Part shown: positions 45,441-60,000 of the stretch, one piece after another
Layout of the letters: each line of letters opens with the position of its first letter
Numbering within the stretch: the stretch's first letter is position 1
Assembly (NCBI RefSeq): GCF_910592395.1
Contig: NC_088314.1
Span: 8,184,001 to 8,248,000 of the forward strand
DNA from: Lineus longissimus
Lineage: Eukaryota; Nemertea; Pilidiophora; Heteronemertea; Lineidae
Direction of reading: 5' to 3'
Length of the DNA stretch: 64,000 bases
Translations under genes and position numbers: made by a program
Notes under the pieces: generated by a model
What the model was told of the DNA's origin: nothing
Seen by the model: the letters and a program-made list of their open reading frames with translations, nothing else
The model's database searches: none

Positions 45441-48400
45441 AGGCTTCTTGTCCCTAGTGTCTTTGCCAGGACAAGAAAAAGGCCCAACCTTTTCTGTCCA
45501 AAGACGGAGTCACCAGGCCTAAGTTGTGATGGCAAGTAAATAAAATGCTCAACCTGCTTTGGAGGTGGGTGTTTCGTAACCCAATGGTCTTCATCTGTAT
45601 ATGGGCCCATCATGGCATCTGATTCTATGCTGATTTGCCATTACTTTTAATCAGGCTGTGGGCAAGTTCTGACTTGAATTTAGGTCCCTCATGTCCTACT
45701 GTATGTAGTTAGTATAAAAGCAAGTCAATGAACAGTGGTCATGGTAGTCATCTCTGGGAATCTGCACACTTGCAAGATATCTGAAACAAAGTAAGTTGTG
45801 GGTGAGATTTTGAAATTGTCATATGGCTTGCCCTTATCACCATCAGAATAATGCATGAAGATAATGTATTTTGATATTGTGCTGTTTATCTTCAAAATAT
45901 TTTCGCCCAAACGACAGTGGGCAGGCCGGCTGTACGCATTGTACAACGACCCGCATTTCCGCCTACTTCTGTGTGCTACCTGTGTTACTTCGACTGTTCC
46001 TTATGCATGGCTGTCCCCGATTTGCATTCATTCATTCATTCATTCATGCTTTGCCTCAATGCACAGTGTGACCAGTGCATGAAATGGGACTCTATTGTTG
46101 ACAATTCGAAACAAAAATATTTCTGGTATGCCTGTGACCCAAAATGAAATTTGGTGGCTTTTTTTGGACATGTAGGAATAGGATGGGTCGATCTTTTATC
46201 TGTGTCTCCCACACCGTTAGTTCTTAGGTCATTTGATGATGTTAGGTTATTAAAGTAGGTCATCTAACTTGGTGTGTTTTTTGTTCCCTGTGAAGATGGT
46301 GTATAGATATTAGTGTGGGAGCCGGATCATATCGATCATTGCTCATCAAATGAGTAACAGAGGTTTTTGAATGAGATCAGTTGTTCAAAAACATAGACCG
46401 GGTGGGACTTCAGGCCACATGCAGAGATTATTAAACAAAAGACCTCATATTGGGCCTGTAAAATGTAGTGCTGGTAACATGTTTTCCTACATGTATGTTT
46501 GTGTACGGGTGATCGAGTGAAAAAGATGGCTGGGAAATTTGTAATGCTTCACTTGGTCTTAAGCCTTTCGTTGCCGGGACAATTTCATGCCTGCGTCACT
46601 GTACCCGCATAAAATTTAAAAAGTAAGAGTTGAGTAATTTCTACTATACTCCATACAAATACTGTGAAAAATCTGTTGAAGATCAGAGGGGTACACATAA
46701 GGCCTTATTTCACTACGGTTGCACTTGCAGTTGGCAGCAAAAGGGTTAAATCAGGACACTGCTTTTACACCCAACCGCATAACTCAGCAGATTCTGTACA
46801 CACCATACTAGCAAAGGGTCGCCTACACTATTGGCGATAGTCTTGAAAGATGCAGATCATCGCCCGCCTAAATTTGAGTTAAATCTATTGAAAATTGAAT
46901 CGATTTCAAAATCTCATTTCTCTAACAGATGATCGGTATGCTATTGCTACATCGACCGTGCGCCGTCTTCCATCCTCGAATTCATCAATTTGAATCTCCT
47001 TCGATTTCTTACCCGAGGCATGGAGTTCATGGTACCTGATTAGTCTCAATACCACCCCAAGGTGACCCAAATCAACTGTAGGCACGCACATAGAAAGTAT
47101 ACTTTCACTTCTGTGCCTGAAACTCTAAAATTCAGTTGTCAATAAATAGACCAGCATGCAAAAAATCAATTGCCTTCATGGATATTGCATATCAACCGTC
47201 CCATTTTAAATGTTTGATAAATATGTTGATGGAAATTCATGTAAATTTGTTCAGCAGCCGTAATAACTCCACATTTGACTGATCAGAATGTCGTGAATCA
47301 CATACTCCGTGTTCCCTGCATCAATTTTCTTTGAGAGGGTTGGAGGATGGGGGGGGGGGGGGCAAAGGTGTTACTGCATTTTCATCAAACTTAACCCCAT
47401 CTCTTGGAATTGAGTCGCTGTTGCAAATGCAATATCATCACAGACCTATCGTGAACTTTATGATCCCTGATGCCGGCAAATCTAATTTTGCACTTTACAA
47501 ATCGCATTATGAGACATGGCTTTGGTTGGTTTAAATCATGGCAATGAAAAGTGTGTTATATGTGATGAAAAGTGTGTTATATAGTGACCACGTGTTACAT
47601 GAATAAATAGCACTTGGTTGTAAATTGTTCCTACTCTGCACACTTAACAGATATTATATCAATCGATCTCTTTCTCAAGTTGGTCCTTGAGAAAACAATT
47701 GCACCATAATGAATTGACTTCCTGTAGTGAATGTGGCATGGCCTACTTGAAACTGTTTTTTTGCTCATAACATTGGAGATTCAAGAAACAAATCTCACTC
47801 TGGATGGTTCAACAATTTAGCTAAAAGGGGTGATAGCAGAAATTTGAAGTTTGATGACCTGTTTTGGCAACTGTTTCACTGTCTGGCCCAATATCTGCCT
47901 TTGTTGGCCTAAATATAAAAGCTGTATTGCTGTAAAACCATAAAACATTCATGTAAAACCTGCATGATTTCTGTTTAATTGGCAACTTCTCTTTTACCTT
48001 TCTCGGTAATCAAAAATCTCCCCGAGCTATAATTGTAACACTGGTACTTTGTGAAGTCAGATTAAGAGCCCTTATTTGAACAATGGGGGGAAATCTCGTT
48101 TGTGTACACAATACCATGAATGTATTTCATCAATATTGCAGTATTTTCAATGCATTATGCCTGCATTAATCCATAATAATATAACTTTTTGATCCTCGTC
48201 TAAACCCACTTGTGTGGCTCGAGGCAATCTATAAAAAATTGGCGCTGTCAACAGTATTTCTGTCACACTTCTGTGAATAGGCTTACATTGAGTTGGGCAT
48301 GTTCTTCTGCCTATGAAGTGCTGGAGTTTTCGCAAGCCATTTTAGTTGCTGTGATCGGCGACAGAGCCAAAACAACGTGACAGGTGATTCATTTTAACCA

Positions 48401-48919
48401 ATCAGCGGCCGCATTCCAACCACAAAGATCATGTTGTCATGCACCGTTGCTGGTGGCAGGAACTGAAATCACTCGTTGGCGTGGCAATCTATACTATAGG
48501 AAGTGCAGCTACACATTCTTCACCAAGATGATATATGAGCAAGGAACCTTGTCTATCAATTCCATCATTATCTTGTGTCAATTTATAATGTTACTGCAGC
48601 AGATAAAATAAATAATGACAATCGACAATATTGTCCCATGTTATCCTCAGTACATCCTATCCTTTCACTCGAGCCATTCTCCCCATGATCTCTAGGCAAT
48701 GTTCTTATGCTGGCAAACCGGACGCAAAATTTTTCTAAAACGGAACGATTCTGAATCGATTTCATCATTTGGAAAATAATTAATCCCGGACGCATGTGGT
48801 CACCATGGTAGCTTAACGTTTCTTCTGGCGTGCTGTTTGGTTGGAGATAACCTTTGCGGTGGCCACGGTAGTGAGCGAGAAGTACTCCAGTTGATTATTG
48901 AGGATTGAACGGTTACTTA

Positions 48920-49096
48920 CACTAGAACCTCCCTTAGTGGACACCTCTCTATTAAGGACAACCTCTCTATTAGGACACTAGTTTTGGACCCAAATTGGTT
49001 GTTACCATTCAATTTGACCTCTCCAATCAGGACACCTCTCTATTAAGGACAGTATTTGTCGGACCCGAGAGTGTCCTTACTAGAGAGGTTCTACTG
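48920..49096. mobile_element. Small TIR element (CAGTAGAACCTC type), copy 2
   Basis: The left end CACTAGAACCTCCCTTAGTG and the right end CTAGAGAGGTTCTACTG are inverted repeats, and TA flanks both sides. The body contains repeated CTCTCTATTAAGGACA words and ACCCAAATTGGTTGTTACCA, shared with the copy at 32643-32813. At 177 bp and non-coding, it fits a Tc1/mariner-pogo-type MITE. Confidence 0.7.
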
Positions 49097-49264
49097 TACT
49101 CTGCTTTCAGTACTTTCTGGCTCTGACTGCTTTAGATGAGTTAAGACTGCAGTAAAAGAAATTTGTCACTATCCCAGCAGGGGATCTTAATATATTGTTC
49201 CTCTCACAAGAAATGAGTAGATCAAGGGCAAAGTGTCTTACTACATGGTTCTGCAGTGCAGGAT

Positions 49265-49470
49265 CTTAGTTCATCTCCTTAACTGCAAGCATGGCATTGC
49301 CAGATCTTGTACAACTGCAACTGCAAGCATGGCACTGTAGGATCTTGTGAAACTGCAATACAAGCATCATAAGCATGGCTTTGCAGGAACTTGTGCAACT
49401 GCAATACAAGTATGGCATTGCAGGATCTTGTGAAACTGCAACTGCAAGCATGTCATTGCAGGATCCTGTA
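49265..49470. repeat. Minisatellite, about 35-45 bp unit
   Basis: Units of GCAAGCATGGCATTGCAGGA followed by TCTTGTGAAACTGCAAC are repeated about five times with length variation. Confidence 0.75.
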
Positions 49471-52400
49471 TACAAATGGCTAGCCCCTATGCAGTATACA
49501 AGCTACAAAAAGATGGGGCACTGAGCTTAAACACATCTTATTCAGTGGTAAAGAAATTGAATTGGCTTTCTCACGCACTGTCATCGTAGCAGACTACAAA
49601 CGAGCGGAGATACACTGAACAGAAAATCTTTGAAAAAAGATCTGTTGCCATTGGTCAGCCTTTGTATCACCTTCTGCACCCATTTCGGAGCATGATCGTC
49701 CCAATTACACATCAATAGTCTCCGCTTCTAATCTTAGGCCATGTTTGTTGGTCCTGTTATGTTGTCTGCCGGTGTGGTCATCATTTGGCGTGTCGCCTTA
49801 TTGCCGACTTTCAAGAAGGGTATATGCTGCACTGCTGCATTGTCTATTTCTGTCTTCCTGTTTTCCCCTTTAAGATGCCAATATTTAGAATGGTTATGTA
49901 CCCTTATTGCACGATAAAAACTAAAATCTATCATTCATTGTGGTACTGCTAAATCAACTTGACCATACAGACAAGTAATTGATTAATCCCTCTGCCCTTG
50001 ATTCATTGTTTGAGAGAGATGGTCATCACACAAAACACAGTGCACTTCGCCTGCAACCAAACCAGCAGCCTAAAATGACCTAGTGGCCTGCAGGGAATAC
50101 TTTGTTTGGGAATGTATCTAGAAAATCTGGCGGTCTGGTTTACACATTATGTACTGTATATTTAGAATAACGTACAATGTATGTAGCATGCAGATGAGAG
50201 ACAGCTGTGATGTATTCTGAGGTCAACCCAGAACATGTTGATTGCATATGTTGGAAACAGGCCTCATATCCTGTGCCCAAGAAGGGAATAGCCTGCATTG
50301 ATGGTGATTTGCTGCTGCAGAAGTGTAACGACAAAAAACAACTGAAATTGCATCGAAGCACCAAGCTAATATAATGTTGTTACAGGAGATGTGTTTGGAG
50401 TTTTGAAAAAGTTACTGTTATGTTTAGTGATGTATTGGGTTTTGCTGCAAGCGTGGCAAATACCCATTCCTTTGGGAGTGTAAAGCTAGCTGCTTATCTT
50501 GGGAGGGCCCCTGGAGGATGTGACTATAGTCCCTGTCACCCAACAACAAGTGTCAGGTGTTAAGGATAATCAATAAGAATTCTAGTGGTTTTATTGTTAA
50601 TGTTATACTGATTTATTGCTAATGTTATCTAGCTAGCGAAATGCCAAAATCAGTAGTTTTGGCAGTTTTGAAGCTAGCTGCTTTGCATCATAATGAGACT
50701 AGAGATAGATCTTGACCACCGAAGGTTCCCAAACATATTGATATAACTAGAAATTACCAAGGCCCTTTCGGGTGGTAATTCTTGCAGTTACATGTGGTTC
50801 TTGTTAGAACTTCATTTCTCCTGAAAATATCAAATGAAACTTACATGTATGTGGCACAAACTAGTCAGTTGTCACACATTATCACCAACGTCTTGGGCCA
50901 TACTGAAGGATTGAATAGTTGCATTTAAACAAATATCTGTGTACGTGTGTAATGACAATAAAAATGTTGTGTGTATGCGTGATAAATTCTCACCATGTGG
51001 CAGCCTGTATTGGGTGATACTTTTTCATTAGAACCAGCACAGACATGACAATGAAGTCCTTCATAGCCACATGTGCATGCAAGCTAGGACATGGTTTTGC
51101 CACTTGAATTTGAAAGCCATGGAGCTTCGGGTGTTTTTCTTTCCACTTTACAGCCCCTTTTGTGGACCTTTTCCAGTTGTGGGTGGTGAGATTTGTCTTT
51201 CTTCTTTGCATTGTAAACCGACTTATTGTCAATTAGATCCAAAGTCAATGTACTTTATAATTTGCTCTCATAATGTATTTACATGTCTGGTTAGCATGGA
51301 ATGCATTAGTTCTATTGCCATTAGGGGACAATATAAGGGTCACAAGAGGCATCAATCTTTTTCTTTTGTTGTTGTACAGAAAATATCCTTAGGATGAGGA
51401 CTAAACCATTATCTCCCTTGGAGGTTATGTGTTTTGATTGCCTTGATCTTTGGGATTGTGGGGTTCATGTTAAGCCAAGGGATATGGTATTGTCTGCAGG
51501 AAAACTAGGTGATTATTCATATGTCCTTGATATTGGTACAGCTGGGTCAATAAGTATGGGGGTGTTGGTACAGTATGAGTAGGAGCTTGGGGGTCCTTTT
51601 CACTTGATATCTAGGTAGCAGTAAAATTTGTCCAAGGGGATCATGTTGTGGACATGAACAAGGATTTATGACCATTCCATCATTGATTGGTGGTAACATG
51701 TAGACTCACATGGCTCCAAAATCGCTACGTCCCTTTTGAAGTTTTTAAGGTGGCAAATGAAACTGTTCCTATCCCACTTTGCTAAAGTATGTGTTTTAAT
51801 TTAAAAAAACGTTTTTGACTCTTTATTACTTCAAACAGCCATGCGAGGAATTGAATCACCACCAACCAAAATGCCTAAATTCAATCACCTTTACACAATC
51901 AAAGTGTCCACTTCTCGCATTTGGTCTTTTAGATCCTCCTTATCTAGGAAAGTACCTAAATTGTCTTTGATTAATGAGTGTGTCGCATTGTCGACTTCTG
52001 TGACTTCAGGAGTCCTCGAACCATGTTCGACTTGGATAGTCACGGTAATTGACCATAAAGTCATTACCATAAAGTCGCTGAATGAACCCACCATTGAATA
52101 AACAGGTAGGCTTGTATGTACACCTCGAGAGGTTCCCAGTGTGTGTGCATGTCGTAAAATGTGAATGAAATAATGCGGTGGTTTACATAGGCCTACATAC
52201 CATGTATATCAGAGGAAGAAAAGCCTGGTAGAAATCTAACAATGAGACTTGACATTGTTGACCAACTGTTCCTCCAACTGCTTTGGTGAGGAGGTAATGC
52301 ACCTCACAGTACTATAGGCCCTACTTATCCCCCAGTTAAAGGATGTCATCTTGAGTTACGAAGGTCTCTCTTGTCACATTTGCCTCTTGATCTGGTCGAC

Positions 52401-53988
52401 TCCTTCCTGGAAGTGAGCAGATCAAAGCAGACCCCTAAATGTGAAGGGTTGACCAAAGGTACCACCATTTTGGCAAAAAATTTGAAATTCTGAACTTAAA
52501 ATGTAATCTGAACTCTTTCAAAGTGATCATGGGTGTTTCATTTTGAAAAGGCCTATGCAGACTTTTCAATACCGGAACAGTCACAACATGCACAACCAGA
52601 AAGCATGGCAAATTCCAATGATGTACATTATTTGCATGAACTGAAACAGTGTTTACACGTTAGATTACACTTTGTGATGGGGTGATATCCCAATGATAAG
52701 TTTGAACTGGGTCATTTCTAGAAAAAGTTGTGACCCAACAACTCAATGAGACTCCCACTATGTTGACACACATTCCAAAAGCCAGGATAAAAACTTGTCT
52801 CTCAAATTTTCGGGTGACCCATTTTTATCCAAATGGTTAGGCTCAAATCTTTTTTCAATTAATTGTGTGATAACCTCTATCCTGAACTACTGGGTAATTA
52901 TTTGGCTGCTATTAGAAAAATATTGTGGGTTGTTAAAGTTTGTTGAAATAGTGGGGCGGAGATGCACACTGCATGGTTGAGATTCCAAATAGGCTGTCTG
53001 TACTATACCAGTACATATTTCCTCAAACTTTTGGTCATGTAACAAGGCATAGCCTGCTCTGTTGAGGGCTTTGAATCAACGCCAAGATTGACAGCAGTTG
53101 AAACAAAATTTCCCGATTTTCTATCCCATCACACATTCCTATGAATGAGTACTCCACACTCATAGGTAACCTAGTCCTATACAATATCTGGAACAATTTT
53201 GTTTCAACTTACACCAATCGTGTTTCAAAGTCATCAAAGGAGTAGACTTATTCTGTATGATGATTAAAACTGTCGAAAAACGATCGGAGTGAAATGGGCT
53301 CAAAGAAAATGACAAGAGGCAACGCCCTCCAAACATTCCCTAAGCAGGACAGTCTTTAGTTAGCTTTCTAGACCACGGAAAGAATTGTACGTTGAGACGA
53401 TGAAGTTCTAGACTTTCGTTAACTCTTTAGTCTGTGCCAGTTTGAGATGGGCTGGCAGAACTTTTACTCTAAGGAGACGAACAAAGCTTATGCAATTAGT
53501 GAAGATAATGAAGTTGTTGCATCTAGCTAAAGGTTTCCTCTGTCTACATCACATAGGCCCACCAAGGTATAAGATTAGATGCTGCTTTCTCTCTTCATGT
53601 CTGGTTGTGAAATATGATCTGTGTCAGTTGATAAAAGAAGCAATTCATCATATTCGTCTTTTTAGAAGCTGTGTTTGTGGCTTGTAATTAACCCTTGAAA
53701 ATGAAACGAATACGATTTTGTGTCATCTTATTGGGTTTGGAAGTGATTTGCTTGCCCTTGAATGATAGTTCCTCGTGGAATCATAGGTTTTAAGTCTTGT
53801 TCAGAGGATAGTGGCAAGGACCGTTTACTTGCAGTGCAAAAAAGATGGTCCGATTCGATAGGGTACATCCTGATTGTCTTTTCAATTTCATTTTTCATTG
53901 GCATTTACACGCCCCACTACACTTGACCATTTTGCTGTTGTCTAAATCTTTTTCTTGTGTGTCTTTGCAGGTGTGAAGTAGAGACAGC

Positions 53989-54012
53989 ATGACGCCAAAA
54001 ACCCAAAGATGA
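53989..54012 (+). promoter_or_regulatory. Seven-codon upstream ORF overlapping the plexin start codon
   Basis: After the splice acceptor at 53970, the first ATG is at 53989. It opens a frame of seven codons that ends in TGA at 54010-54012. That stop overlaps the plexin ATG (54009-54011) as ATGA. Such an arrangement can limit or couple translation of the main frame. Confidence 0.6.
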
Positions 54013-57000
54013 AGTCGGAAATTTTTATTCTCACAGCGCTATGGCTGTGCAGGGGCAGCTATTCAAAAAACTATATATCTAACAGGTTTAGATCAACGCA
54101 CGTGTTTAATCACTCTATCATAGACCGTGTTACGGGAAAAGTGTATATCGGTGCTGTAAATAGGTTATATCAATTATCAGAAAGTCTGGTTGAGGAAAGT
54201 GAGTATTTGACCGGACCGAAAAATGACAATCCAAACTGCCCACCCCAGGGGGTGTGCACGTGCGTGCCGGGAGATAACTGTGATCAGTACAGAAAGGTAC
54301 CAACGGACAGCGTAAACAAGGGATTGGCGATAGATTATGTGTCGAATATCCTCGTGGTGTGTACGAATTTGCTACAGGGTCATTGTGAGAAGCGAAACCT
54401 GGGCGAGATTTCCCGCACACCAAATAACATGGGAACAAACTCTATCCAAATTGTCGTCCCTAACGACCCTTCTTCTTCAGCTGTTATTTTCATCGACAAG
54501 GGACCTGCCATGTCCCTGACCCCTAAAGGAGTATTATATGTCGGTGCTACTAGGAGTAAACTAAATGGATTGGATGCATACAAAGATTTAGTCCCTGCAG
54601 TTGCCAGTCGAAATTTGGACAATTTCGAATTGGCTCACAGGTCATCGTTCTCAGGGAGCACGAAAGTTGAAATAGCCAGTCAACTCCAGGATATCTTCTT
54701 TGTGGATTACATATACGGATTTGGATCTGGTGGTTTCAGTTATTTTGTGACAGTTCAGAAAACGGCAACGTCGTCGCAGAAATATGCATCGAGAATGGTC
54801 CGGGTTTGCCAAAAGGATCCGGCCTATTACTCATATGCAGAGGTCCCTTTGGAATGCAATCAATCTGGAACTAGTTACAACATCGCTCTTGCGGCATACC
54901 TTGGAAAAGCCGGTGAGCATCTCGCTCGCAATATGACAATAACGCCGGCCGTTGAGGACGTCCTCTACGTTCTCTTCGCGAAGAGTCAGCCAAACTCCAA
55001 GGTACCCTTGAAGAAGACTGTGCTGTGCATGTACCCCATGAGAAGCGTGCGTAGCCAGTTCACAAAAAACATCCAGAATTGTTTCAAGGGGATAGGCAAC
55101 ACCGGACCAGCGCATATCAACACGCCACAGCCTTGCACACTTTCCGTAAGTTTATTTGAAGTTCTTATAATACAATGAAGTAATTTTTGTATTGTATCAG
55201 TAGTATGGTATATAATTTTTTACGAAATAAGTCAATATGTGAGCCAATCATTGAACATGTCATCTGTGAATGATTCTAATAATTCTACCAGCAAACATTC
55301 TACAGAATGGATGCAAGCATGATCAAGTACGTCAGGTTCGAAGAGACAACTTCAACATCACCATGTTAGAGGTTACTTCCGATGTTTGGTTCCTGCTACA
55401 GACATGCAGAAGTCCATTCTTCGAAGTGGCCTATGAGACAACCTGGTACCTGCTACGCAAAGATCGTCTGCCAAAGTTCCCTTCCCGTGAAGGACTACCC
55501 TTCCAAAAAAAAAGGTCCTTCTAAGGACCAAAAAAGGCCTTTCTAAAGGCCACCCCAAATATTGAAAGAGATCAATCTTGCAAGCTTGTAGTAGTATGGG
55601 CTGTTGTCACTTCAAAATTTGAATTTCCTACTGAGCTGATTGAAGCGCCCTCTTTTATCTATTTGAGAACTATTTTTTGAATTTCCCGCCTAGAATCTAT
55701 TATCAGACGAATCCTGAATTTCCCGCCTAAATCATGGATCCACCACACAGATCCACCACATTGGAGCTCGAAAACAACATACTATACTACTTGTATCATT
55801 TGAACCTCACAAAATTACAGGACAAGTGCTCATACAGTCCCAACTGCATTAGCTTCCACCATACAGGCTCCATACGAATGCAACCATCTGATTGGTAGCA
55901 GCATGCTAAGCCCTCATCCATCAATTTATGTTCAGCTTACGATATTATTACTCCCATTTGTCTCTTTAGAAATTTTATTCCTCACCAAGCTTTCGAACCA
56001 GATGGCTACACCTTGCCGATTATCAAGATACATTTGGCGAGATTGAGGAGTCTTTACTTAAATGCAGAAATTTCAAGGTTATGATGGATAATCATGAAAG
56101 GCTATAATTTGCCTTCCCTGCAATTCGCCTTCTCTCCAGTTCATCGCCACCCAGTGGCCCTGTTGTGTAGGAAATAAAATGGCTGACCTATGGCATCAGT
56201 CTTTGCTCTTTCTGACGTCATATCAGCCATATGTCAGAATCACCAATTCGTTGACCCTGCATCTAAAATGCATTCTACAGGAGTTTTGAGTCGTCTGGGT
56301 ACTTACTGGTTTTAAATGCCTCGGGGAGGTCTTCCTTTTTCCTGAAGAAAGGTGGCGCTGTTAATGTGTTGGTCCAACATGTTCAAAACTGTCGGGGAAG
56401 ACCCTGAATTCGAACAAGGTCTTAGGGTCAGCAAAGCGGCTGTTATTTCAGCCCGAAGATGTAGGCGCAATGTTTTTCCTAATGATATCAACACAGCTGA
56501 ACTCTGCGGCTAGAGTGATTGATCAGCGTTGAAAAAACGGTGTGAAAAGTAATGAAATCTGATGGATGTGGCAGAGAGTGGCGTCGTCGCTGATTCAGCC
56601 CTTTGCTTGCCATCTCAAAGTGTCGTCGCATCTGTGACACTGCGCTACTGCCGCAGCATAATTCAATTTCACTGAGTCACTGAGCCGTTGTAGTGGACAC
56701 TTGATGAATGGTAATGGCAAAAGGGAGCTATGAAAAACCAGAGTGAGATACGTTAGCCTGAGAAAAAGAATGTGCAGATCCATGGCTTTGCTGTGCAGTT
56801 GTCAAAAGGTTATCAAATGTATTGGGCTAATCTTCTTTGATGAATGGCTGTTCTTGTTGTAACTCGCTTTCATTGTTATCACTTTCCAGAAAAAGCGATG
56901 TAAAAAGTCTATCCAAGGGTTCAGGTTCAACCTACAGTGGTGTATCTTGGTGAAAAGATTTGGCATCTGTGGGTTTGATCAACTTTATGCTTGTCAAGTT

Positions 57001-60000
57001 GGGCTCAGTGTGGTGGTGTACCCCATGCAGTCTTGGTGTTAAGACATCTGCCTCTTGACCCAAGGATGCTGGGTTTGATGTTGCAGATACAATAAAATGA
57101 TTATTACTGCACATAAATTCAACTGCACTTTAAGACATCTCCGACTTTCTCTACTTGAACGGTCTTTATAGCTGAAGAGAGGCAGATGTAGAAACAAGAT
57201 TGTGGCCTATGAGATGTAGACACAGGCCTTCCATGTTGTTCATCTTCGTCTTGATCTCAATCAATGTTGTCTACTATGTGCATGATATTTCATGCTTTGG
57301 GCCTCAGGAAGTGGTATGCAGGGGTTTGCACGGTATGCTTGGTGAACTCAAAGACACAACAGAACATGTAACAAGATTATGAGGTTGTTTTACAAAGGTG
57401 TTGATCTAGATCATAACCCATCCTAAAGTATCTGTCTGAGTTGGTTACATTCTTCATGTTCTTTGCCCACACCTAGATCCACCTGTCGACATTTCTCTTC
57501 CCTCTTGACTCTTTCTGGTAAACACTTCTGACTGTGATGGATCCTTCCCTTGGGTGATGACCGCACTGAACTGAGAAAGATCTAGATTGCCATGTGGTTT
57601 TTGGCAGTTCCCTTCTGCCAAATGACAGAGTCCTTTCTGTTCCACTTACTTAGGTACCTTGAGAGAAATGGCAATAATGGGTGCCACCAATGGTCCTTTT
57701 TGCTGCCTTCTTAGACTTCATCTTGTAATTCCGTCTGACTTGCGTTGGAGCCTTCCCTTCGGCGATTGTGTATAATGAGGAAAGGTCAAGATTGCTAGTG
57801 TAGGTTCTGAACCGAGAAATAATTAGTGGAAGGACTAGGACATGTGGCAGAAGGGAACTGCCAAGAAAGCTTCTGGGGTGTGTTTGAGAAGATCATGTTG
57901 CCACCAAAAACATTTGGCTTGCTCTATGACTCCTTATTGGGTAAAGTGATGAGCCTTCCATTGGACGGTCATGCACTGGGATGAAAGTTCAAGAGTGTCG
58001 ATGAAGTGTTTGCCTGATGTGTCTTACCGAAAAATGTTTTGAAGATCATTTGACCAGTGAACTGCCAAGGAAGATGGTGTGTGTTTGGCAGTGACGTCAC
58101 CACACAACCCTCGGTCTACCACATGAACCAGCAAGATTTGAGGATGTGTGGTTAGTGCATAGATGTCACAATCATTTTTCGTAGTAATTCTGAAAGGATT
58201 TCTGCACTGTCACTTCCCTGCGAACCGACAAAGTGCAGGAATTTGCTGCCGTCTGCTAAGTGGCTTACTCATGCTGTCGTGTGCTGGTTGCAGAGGCGAT
58301 AACACAAAGTATTTTTACACTCTTCTAGTTCGGAATTTGTCAAAGTGACAAACTCCATACACCGTTTACGGGAGGTTCTGTGACTGTGTTTGAAGTGGCA
58401 CGAAACTGAAATTAGTGGAAAAACGTTTGGTTGTAAGATAACTGTGTACTGTCACGCACTTGGTTCATTACGATATATTAAAGCATCAGACAGAAAGATA
58501 GATTTTTTAACTGTTTATTGGGTTTGATGAATCTGAAGCTGATACAGTGTTTAAAATTGAAAAGTTGGTTTATCTTCATATTCCATATTTGGAATCCACT
58601 AAATAGAAGGAATCGACATTGGCAACAAGGTTTTAGTTAGTTTTGAGGTTTTTTACTGGGCTTTTGAAACATGATGAAAGCACACGACTTCTGTAGCTTT
58701 GGAAATCGCCCTTTTATAGTCTTACTGCTTCCATGCAACAGAACTGAAAAAAAGAGCCCAATCGTACTGTCTCAACGCTCTTTACATTCATTCCCCAGCC
58801 AGAAACCTTCCTGTATACATACTGCGCTACACACTCGGCCATTTCAGGACAGTTGAAAGTACTGATTGGCAGTTGCCTCACCTCTCATCCACGAACTTTC
58901 GATCACAAGTCGGACCCTTTTCTACTGCTCCACTGTGCTTCCCCACTGATAGATATTATCATTAGCTGCATGCTGCTTCTGCATCGGAAAGCAAAGGGTT
59001 GGTATGAAACTCTTTGTATTGAACATGTCAAAAGATCTTCAGTTGATAAATCTCAAGAAGGTCGGAGATTAACTTTATCAAGATTCATGTGCCATGTTTA
59101 GATTTCGAACTGTTGGCAAAAACATGCAATGAAAAATCTATTGGATGTTTCAAGCGAGAAAACAATCTCCAAAAGTAGATTTATATCCGAGTGAGTCTCG
59201 TGTTTATATTGCAACAGCCTTGACTCACTTTTGAAGAGTACTTAGCAGTATGAGCTGGCCGACTCTCCTAGGATAAGTTCATGCAAATGTCCAACTCCAA
59301 CTCCAACTCTGGATAATTTTTAAAGATTACAGCAATCTTCAACACTGAAGTCGAAACTTCAGTGCTTTTTTCACAAGGTAGAATTTCACCATGCCGCTGG
59401 AGGGTTTGTTTAGCATGCGATGTTGCTATATCAGAGTCGGGCTTTCAACCGTCTTGACGATATTGATCCATTTGTTGGAAGTGATTCCCTGGGGTACCAA
59501 CGTTCCCTAAGTGGCCTGATTGCAAACTGCACTGTCAAAACTACATGCAATTTAATTGATTTTAAACAATGCTATGAATTCAAATGTAGGCATGAATAAT
59601 GATGGCGGATTGATTGAGGAAGTTATAGTATTTGGAATCATTGTTATTGGAGAGATCTATGGAGATTTTTGTTATTTCATGATCAGGTTGATGGAATTGG
59701 CTGGATTTGTGTAGGACCGCTTCTTGGAGAGGTGGGAGATAATCAGGAGAGGTTGCTCATGGTGTTATTGTTGCATGACCATTTTGAAAGTCAAGTTTGA
59801 TAAAGTGAATTGTTATCCCACCTTATAAACTTGTTGTAGCTCAGTCTCCTATCCATCCTCCTGTCCAGGGCTTCTCTCTTTCTGCCTGGCGCCACCATTG
59901 CCCTCGCGGTCAGCCAGCGTCATTGTTTACTCTCATGCATTTGGTATAAGATATCACCAGGAGATGGCAAAATCTCTACTCTTGCATAACACTCTAAGTA

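Larger units (their letters stand above)
42660..53970. other. 11 kb without a coding exon; likely plexin upstream or 5' intron region
   Basis: I find no exon with recognisable coding content. Because the first plexin coding exon begins after a TTTGCAG acceptor at 53970, a non-coding first exon must lie upstream. A stretch near 42795-42851 followed by GGTGAGTTG is one possible first exon, but this is a guess. The region contains a tRNA-derived SINE, a CAGTAGAACCTC-type element, a minisatellite at 49265-49470 and a 14-bp poly-G tract at 47349-47362. Confidence 0.4.
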
